From GWA1-39-11 sp964360265 (lineage in GTDB: Bacteria > Patescibacteriota > Microgenomatia > Levybacterales > GWA1-39-11), in assembly GCA_964360265.1 (NCBI GenBank), contig CAYHUY010000008.1, positions 1 to 35,359 on the forward strand: 35,359 bases of DNA. Reading direction: 5' to 3'. Shown here one piece after another: positions 31,055 through 35,359 of this stretch (within the stretch, counting starts at the first letter, position 1; every line of letters begins with the position of its first letter). Below the pieces are notes generated by a model that worked only from the letters and a program-made list of their open reading frames with translations, searched no databases and was not told the origin of the DNA. A program made the translations under genes and the position numbers.

Positions 31055-33406
31055 TTAGTAAATGTTTGGGATTCTGTATGCGCCTTCCCTTTTTGAAAAA
31101 GCTACGAATTGTCCAATACGCAACACCTCAATATAGTTTCCATTATATGTAAGACTCCTCGCAAGATTCGCCTGATAAGAAAGGGACGGAGTTGCGTATG
31201 TGTCGTTTAAAAGTAGAATAATTAGATCTGCATCATCCACTCCCTGCGGAATAATAAAAAGTTTCTCCCTGTGTGAAAGATGAGCTCCCAAATTATTGCT
31301 TGCCGCAACCGAAAGATCCTCCGGCACGGATGAAAGGAACTTCCTTATATCGCTTCTTTGAGGAAGATAGTCTGTGTAAATTTCAAGAAGAGCCTTTCTT
31401 GATCCGGGGAGCGCGCCTAGTTGGTACGTTGAATAAATAGATGAGAAAAGCAATATGATTATTATGGTCCTTGTGGTTAAAAAAAATATTTTTAATTTTA
31501 ATAACGTTCTTGCGCCATAGATTGCAGAAATATACAAGAAAGGAATTATTACGGCGCCGTAGTGAAAAGTTACATCTCTTAGATTTCCATTATTCGATAA
31601 AAGATTAATCGCTAGATCCGGCCCTGCAAATATAAGAAAGGCGCTAGCTGCCAAAGACAGGAATCCAACAGGTGCAAATAGAGCTATGAGATACGAGATA
31701 TTCGGCGGATTCAATAATTGGTAAATTGTAAAAAGGGGGTTGAAAGCCGCTGTTCCAATTACCTCAGGAAGCGTATCTCCAAAAACACTGAAGTATTCTA
31801 CGGCAAAGTGTGCCCCCCCGCGAACGAGCGGAATAAGCTTTGATACGATTATATAAAATATAGATAGACTTCCTGCACTCAGCAAAATCCAAGCCCTGTT
31901 TTTAGTTTTAAATACCAGATAAATTCCAAACAAAAAAGCAACCAAATATACATTTTCCTTTGTCAAAACAGAGAGAAGTATAAATATCATAAACAAATAG
32001 TATCTCTGCACAAGCACATAATAAAAGGCTGCAAGTAAAAATGTAGTCGCAAGTACAACGGGATGAAAGTCAAACAGGTTTTGTTTTTGAATGAATGGAT
32101 TCAGTAGGTATGAGATTGAAAACATAAGGGATAAATCAGAGTTTTTCAAAACGAAATTTGAGATTTTGTACACAAAGTACGCGCCTAACCCTAATACTAC
32201 GGTCTGAAATATTAAAAGCATACGGGCATCGTTCCAAAGGAGATATAGAGGAGCAAGCAAAACCAGAATAAAATCTGCATGGAACGCAAGCCTTGAGATT
32301 GTATTAACGCCGTCGGGATTTGTGAACATAAAAATTCTGCCGTTTATAGTATTCCACACTGTTTGATCCATATTCCCAAGGTCAAATTTACCACTAAAAA
32401 AGTTTAAGTGTTTTTGTATGCTAACGAAGCTAAAATAGGCAACATAAAGACAAATTGACGACCAAAGAATCACAAGGTGATTTGGCGCGTTAAGGGTAAT
32501 TTTTTTGAATTTATAGAGCACGTAAGAAATCAGTACAAACAAAAGTTCTGCTGCGATTAAACCGACTCTTGAAATAACTGATAACGCCGCGGCAAGTGGC
32601 GCTGGAATTAGAATAGACAATCCAAAAAAAACTACCGCTTCACGTACACCAAGACCAAGTGGAACTATCAGAACAATATATCCAATCAGCCAGGACAAAA
32701 CAAAGAGAGATGAAAGCTCAAGAAATCTATTTGGATCAAGGTAATAAAATGAAACCGCAATCAAATAATTGCCGATGCCAAAGAAAATCCAGCTTGAAAG
32801 CATAAGTAAAAAAGGTTTTCCAAAACTTGGAAGCTTAAAAATCAATGATTTGCTGTTTTTTTTATTATTTTCAAAAACCACAATCCCCAAGGCTGATAAG
32901 ACAAAAACAAAGATGAATAATATAGGAAGAACTAAATAATATTTGGATGTAAATATACTTGAAGAATTCAGAAGAAAAAACGCACCGGGAATGGACACAA
33001 TTAAGCTCGAAACAAGAAAGACTGCGCTTTCAAAAAAAATTAACCTTACGATTATTTTCGAGGGAATATTCAGCTTATTAAAATTGCCGATTCTGGCGAC
33101 AAAACCAAAAATACTGCCTGGGATATACCTTTTTATCTCAGATAACGCCAATAAATAAATACTTTCCCGTGTGTTTAGTTTATACCCATATCTCTCAACC
33201 AATTCTTTCCAGGAAAGAGAACGAAGTAAAAAAAACACCAAAAGAGATACAATTCCGGATAACAGCGGTAATGTCTTTACATTTCCAATGTAGGGAAGTA
33301 TCTCGCTCCTGCTTGAGTAAATAAAGCTGAACATGAAGTATAAAGAAATAGCCGTAAGAGGAACTCCAAATATAAATTGTATGAAATTTTTTATACAAGA
33401 CCGCAT
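31055..33406 (-). CDS. fusion: flippase-like (LPG_synthase_TM/UPF0104) + DUF2079 membrane protein
   Basis: A 783-residue protein with about 20 membrane segments. Residues 1 to about 300 match the flippase-like UPF0104 family (LPG_synthase_TM): SEIKRYIPGSIFGFVARIG early on, and LGVREAVVFFGLS before the last two helices. From about 310 the sequence is DUF2079, marked by FDLGNMDQTVWNT near 345, HADFILVLLAP and FDFHPVVLATTF. It ends in a soluble tail of about 110 residues. DUF2079 resembles GT-C enzymes. I infer that one polypeptide couples movement of a lipid-linked sugar with its use outside. Its ATG directly follows the stop of the GT2 gene. Confidence 0.75.
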   Translation of the reverse strand: MRSCIKNFIQFIFGVPLTAISLYFMFSFIYSSRSEILPYIGNVKTLPLLSGIVSLLVFFLLRSLSWKELVERYGYKLNTRESIYLLALSEIKRYIPGSIFGFVARIGNFNKLNIPSKIIVRLIFFESAVFLVSSLIVSIPGAFFLLNSSSIFTSKYYLVLPILFIFVFVLSALGIVVFENNKKNSKSLIFKLPSFGKPFLLMLSSWIFFGIGNYLIAVSFYYLDPNRFLELSSLFVLSWLIGYIVLIVPLGLGVREAVVFFGLSILIPAPLAAALSVISRVGLIAAELLFVLISYVLYKFKKITLNAPNHLVILWSSICLYVAYFSFVSIQKHLNFFSGKFDLGNMDQTVWNTINGRIFMFTNPDGVNTISRLAFHADFILVLLAPLYLLWNDARMLLIFQTVVLGLGAYFVYKISNFVLKNSDLSLMFSISYLLNPFIQKQNLFDFHPVVLATTFLLAAFYYVLVQRYYLFMIFILLSVLTKENVYLVAFLFGIYLVFKTKNRAWILLSAGSLSIFYIIVSKLIPLVRGGAHFAVEYFSVFGDTLPEVIGTAAFNPLFTIYQLLNPPNISYLIALFAPVGFLSLAASAFLIFAGPDLAINLLSNNGNLRDVTFHYGAVIIPFLYISAIYGARTLLKLKIFFLTTRTIIIILLFSSIYSTYQLGALPGSRKALLEIYTDYLPQRSDIRKFLSSVPEDLSVAASNNLGAHLSHREKLFIIPQGVDDADLIILLLNDTYATPSLSYQANLARSLTYNGNYIEVLRIGQFVAFSKREGAYRIPNIY

Positions 33407-34345
33407 TTAATTTTCACTTTCGTATTTCATTGGGTAATAGTCTTTGTCTGAATCGTTTTTATTCACTATAAGGTCTGCAACAAGACCAGTAAGTGTAATC
33501 TGCATCCCTACCAAAACAAGTAAAATACCAAACAATAGAAGAGGCCTGTCCCCGATTCTTTCACCTGCTAGTCGTAGATAAAATAAGTATAAAAGCGTAA
33601 TCAAACCTACTGAAAATAATAAACCGCCAATTTTTCCAAAAAAATGAAGCGGTCGTCTATTATATTTTGTAATGAAATAAATCGTAATTAAATCAGGAAT
33701 GTCGGTAAAGATTTTTGTAAACTTATATTTAGAAACTCCATACTTTCGCGCATGGTGTAAAATATCTTTTTCCCCTACATTAAATCCAAGATCGGCCGCT
33801 ATTATTGGGATAAACCTGTGCATACCTCCGTATATTCTTAACTCTTTGGCAGTCTCACTTCTATAAAGTTTTAGCCCCGAATTTAGGTCGTGGAGCTTTA
33901 CGCCAAACATAATCGATACAATTTTGTTAAAAATTTTTGATGTCGCAACTTTAAAAAGGCTGTCTTTTCTTTGCTTTCTCCAACCGGCGACAAGATCTAG
34001 TTTTGATTTTGTCAGTCTTTGATACAGTGGCATAATGTTTGTTGGGTCATCTTGAAGATCCGCGTCCAAGGTTACGATAAATCTTCCGGTTGATTTTTGA
34101 AAGCCAAGCATTAAGGCAGGGGATTTCCCGAGATTTTTTCTAAAAGAATAAACTTTAATATTTTTATTTACGTGTTCAATTTGCTTCAGTATCTCAAAAC
34201 TTCTATCCGTTGACCCGTCATCAATAAAGATTATTTCGTAACTCTTTTTATTATTGGCAAAGGCCCTTTTGATGTTTGCAACCAACTCTCTTAAACTCTC
34301 GTCCTCATTGAATACAGGAATAATAATAGAAAAATCCATTTGCAT
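33407..34345 (-). CDS. GT2 glycosyltransferase (polyprenyl-phosphate sugar synthase type)
   Basis: A 312-residue enzyme expected to move a sugar from a nucleotide donor to a polyprenyl phosphate at the inner membrane face. The GT-A fold shows DFSIIIPVFNEDESL at the start, FIDDGSTDRS near 41-50 and the metal-binding TLDADLQDDP near 92-101. Two C-terminal membrane helices (about 232-252 and 267-290) match the DPM1/GtrB/ArnC subtype. Its TAA is immediately followed by the ATG of the flippase/DUF2079 gene, so they form one unit. TATAAT lies 8 nt before the ATG. Confidence 0.9.
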   Translation of the reverse strand: MQMDFSIIIPVFNEDESLRELVANIKRAFANNKKSYEIIFIDDGSTDRSFEILKQIEHVNKNIKVYSFRKNLGKSPALMLGFQKSTGRFIVTLDADLQDDPTNIMPLYQRLTKSKLDLVAGWRKQRKDSLFKVATSKIFNKIVSIMFGVKLHDLNSGLKLYRSETAKELRIYGGMHRFIPIIAADLGFNVGEKDILHHARKYGVSKYKFTKIFTDIPDLITIYFITKYNRRPLHFFGKIGGLLFSVGLITLLYLFYLRLAGERIGDRPLLLFGILLVLVGMQITLTGLVADLIVNKNDSDKDYYPMKYESEN

Positions 34346-34353
34346 AAGAGCTA

Positions 34354-34359
34354 ATTATA
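34354..34359 (-). promoter_or_regulatory. -10 box of the GT2 gene
   Basis: A perfect TATAAT on the minus strand, 8 nt before the ATG at 34345; no good -35. It predicts a leader of one or two bases. Confidence 0.5.
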
Positions 34360-34413
34360 CCAATCCGACCTCGATTTATAAAGAGCATGGTTATTTGGTT
34401 ATAGAAATTCAGT

Positions 34414-34872
34414 ATGTATTTCGAGTACAATAAGAAGGTGAAAAAATGCAGGTTATGTAAAACAAAGAAGAAACTGGAAGATTTTAGCTTTAGAAATAAA
34501 GTTCGCAACATACGGACGTCTTATTGTAAAACATGTATAAGAAAATATGTTCGAGAACACTATGTAAGAAATAAAAAATATTACTTGTCAAAAGCTAAGA
34601 AAAGAAACGATAGCGTTAGGTACTTAATCAAACAATACACATGGAATTATCTATCAACACATAGTTGTATAGATTGCGGAGAATCTGACCCTGTAGTCTT
34701 GGAGTTTAATCATGTGTCTGATAAAATAAGTGAAATATCTGGAATGTACCGTAATTTCTCGTTGAATACTGTAATTCAAGAAATTCGAAAATGCGAAATA
34801 AGGTGTGCGAATTGCCATCGGAAGAAAACGGCTCGAATAGGAGGATGGCATAAAAAATTTAAGCCTCTGTAG
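34414..34872 (+). CDS. HNH endonuclease-like zinc protein
   Basis: A 152-residue basic protein. An N-terminal zinc knuckle (CRLC at 12-15 paired with YCKTC at 38-41) is followed by a basic helix, then an HNH domain: CIDCG near 87-91, LEFNHVSD (HNH His-like position) and IRCANCHRKKTAR, giving two CxxC pairs around the catalytic His. It is likely to bind and perhaps nick DNA; the target is unknown. The first ATG is at 34414, but GTG at 34438 lies 6 nt after TACAAT (34426-34431) and would start directly at KKCRLC; that leaderless start is plausible. Its last three codons and TAG stop are made by the 5' end of tRNA-Arg (10-bp overlap). Confidence 0.8.
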   Translation: MYFEYNKKVKKCRLCKTKKKLEDFSFRNKVRNIRTSYCKTCIRKYVREHYVRNKKYYLSKAKKRNDSVRYLIKQYTWNYLSTHSCIDCGESDPVVLEFNHVSDKISEISGMYRNFSLNTVIQEIRKCEIRCANCHRKKTARIGGWHKKFKPL

Positions 34873-34934
34873 CTCAACGGCTAGAGCGACGGTCTTCGGA
34901 ACCGTTGATGGGGGTTCGATTCCTCTCAGAGGCG
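34863..34934 (+). tRNA. tRNA-Arg(UCG)
   Basis: Acceptor GCCTCTG with CAGAGGC (perfect), D-arm GCTC/GAGC, anticodon stem ACGGT/ACCGT with loop CTTCGGA giving anticodon UCG, and a T-arm GGGGG-TTCGATT-CCTCT with two G-U pairs. The discriminator is G; CCA is not encoded. No promoter of its own is visible, so it is probably co-transcribed with the HNH gene. Confidence 0.93.
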
Positions 34935-34982
34935 CACTGAAAAGTAGGTCAAAAATCATTGGTATTTTGCTACTTTTCAGTG
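34935..34982. repeat. 13-bp inverted repeat abutting tRNA-Arg
   Basis: CACTGAAAAGTAG (34935-34947) and its exact complement CTACTTTTCAGTG (34970-34982) flank a 22-nt centre that can pair further (CAAAAAT/ATTTTG). It starts on the base after the tRNA discriminator and ends 10 nt before the GIY-YIG start. Confidence 0.85.
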
Positions 34983-34992
34983 TGAACGCGAA

Positions 34993-35256
34993 ATGGATTG
35001 GTACGTTTACATAGTTGAATGTTCGGATAAGTCTCTATACACCGGAATTTCGCCAACTCCGAAACTTAGAGAGAGTAAGCACAACATGAAGCTCGGGGCT
35101 AAATCCCTAAAAGGGAAATTGCCTGTCAAGCTGGTTTATCAAGAGCTATATAGTAATCAATCCGATGCGGCAAGAAGAGAGCGACAAATTAAAAGTTGGC
35201 ATAGAAAGTATAAGTTAAAACTAATAGAGAAGGGTAAATCTAATACGAATAGTTAG
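34993..35256 (+). CDS. mini GIY-YIG nuclease-domain protein (second copy)
   Basis: An 87-residue single GIY-YIG domain: MDWYVYIVECSDKSLYTGIS, LRESKHNMKLGAKSLKGKLP, LVYQELYSNQSDAARRERQI and a basic tail. It shares architecture with the copy at 4340-4612 but clearly differs in sequence (it has the GAKSLKGKLPVKLVY form of the YhbQ type). It is sandwiched between tRNA-Arg and tRNA-Lys(CUU), with palindromes on both sides. Activity is not established for this group. Confidence 0.87.
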   Translation: MDWYVYIVECSDKSLYTGISPTPKLRESKHNMKLGAKSLKGKLPVKLVYQELYSNQSDAARRERQIKSWHRKYKLKLIEKGKSNTNS

Positions 35257-35262
35257 GGTTTA

Positions 35263-35287
35263 CCCTGAAAAACTTTGTTTTTCAGGG
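35263..35287. repeat. 10-bp perfect inverted repeat at the 5' end of tRNA-Lys(CUU)
   Basis: CCCTGAAAAA (35263-35272), loop CTTTG, TTTTTCAGGG (35278-35287). The right arm includes the first three bases of the tRNA, so an upstream transcript could hide the tRNA 5' end or pause there. Confidence 0.8.
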
Positions 35288-35357
35288 CGACTAGCTCAAT
35301 TGGTAGAGCAATTCCCTCTTAAGGAATAGGTTCAGGGTTCGAGCCCCTGGTCGCTCA
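35285..35357 (+). tRNA. tRNA-Lys(CUU)
   Basis: Acceptor GGGCGAC with GTCGCTC (one G-U), D-arm GCTC/GAGC, anticodon stem ATTCC/GGAAT with loop CTCTTAA giving anticodon CUU, and T-arm CAGGG-TTCGAGC-CCCTG. The discriminator is A, and the next bases (CA, window end) do not fit an encoded CCA. Confidence 0.93.
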
Positions 35358-35359
35358 CA

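Noticed and set aside
34935..34982. Transposon ends or IS element
   Set aside because: The inverted repeat encloses only 22 nt, with no transposase and no target duplication; it is a hairpin.

Overview
The window looks like a chromosomal segment of a Patescibacteria/CPR bacterium, probably in the Microgenomates (OP11) direction. This rests on AT-rich sequence, compact or divergent versions of core proteins (short HolA, RsmI and UvrC, an unusual L19 tail), large membrane glycosyltransferases, stand-alone mini GIY-YIG proteins and very short gene spacing. TAA, TAG and TGA all end well-conserved genes, so the code is standard (TGA is not recoded). Genus-level assignment is not possible from the sequence alone.

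Layout. 1-3075: SAM hydroxide adenosyltransferase (-), pyrG and rplS (+). 3076-4990: accessory-looking pocket with a HELGH-motif protein broken by an in-frame TAG, a 56-codon ORF behind a full Shine-Dalgarno, a mini GIY-YIG protein and tRNA-Lys(UUU). 4991-5772: MscS-like membrane protein and tRNA-Glu(UUC). 5826-10175 (-): glmS, a multi-TM GT-C-like protein, greA and a 5'-truncated RBBP9-like hydrolase. 10250-15484 (+): secreted glycosidase, small metallopeptidase, holA, phosphohexomutase, bifunctional sugar-phosphate isomerase, and a coiled-coil gene whose 33-bp tandem repeat spans a 100-N assembly gap. 15530-19762: ppsA-eno (+), converging on rsmI (-). 19786-29038: a nucleotide-excision-repair/SOS block with lexA (-), uvrB, uvrA, an unknown gene (-), a transglutaminase-like exported protein and uvrC. 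29065-31051: small membrane protein, secG and an anchored family-5 solute-binding protein. 31055-34345 (-): GT2 glycosyltransferase and a flippase/DUF2079 fusion. 34414-35359: HNH protein running into tRNA-Arg(UCG), a second mini GIY-YIG protein and tRNA-Lys(CUU).

How the genes fit together. PpsA and enolase meet at phosphoenolpyruvate. The mutase, isomerase and GlmS feed hexose-phosphate and amino-sugar precursors. The two glycosyltransferase loci are likely consumers of activated sugars for envelope glycans. LexA, UvrA, UvrB and UvrC form a repair neighbourhood.

Two signals recur across the window. First, many start codons lie only 5-10 nt after a TATAAT-like hexamer, often with a TTGNNN -35 box 17-18 bp further up, which predicts leaderless mRNAs. 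Second, short palindromes are scattered through the window: they abut all four tRNA genes and also lie inside three coding regions.
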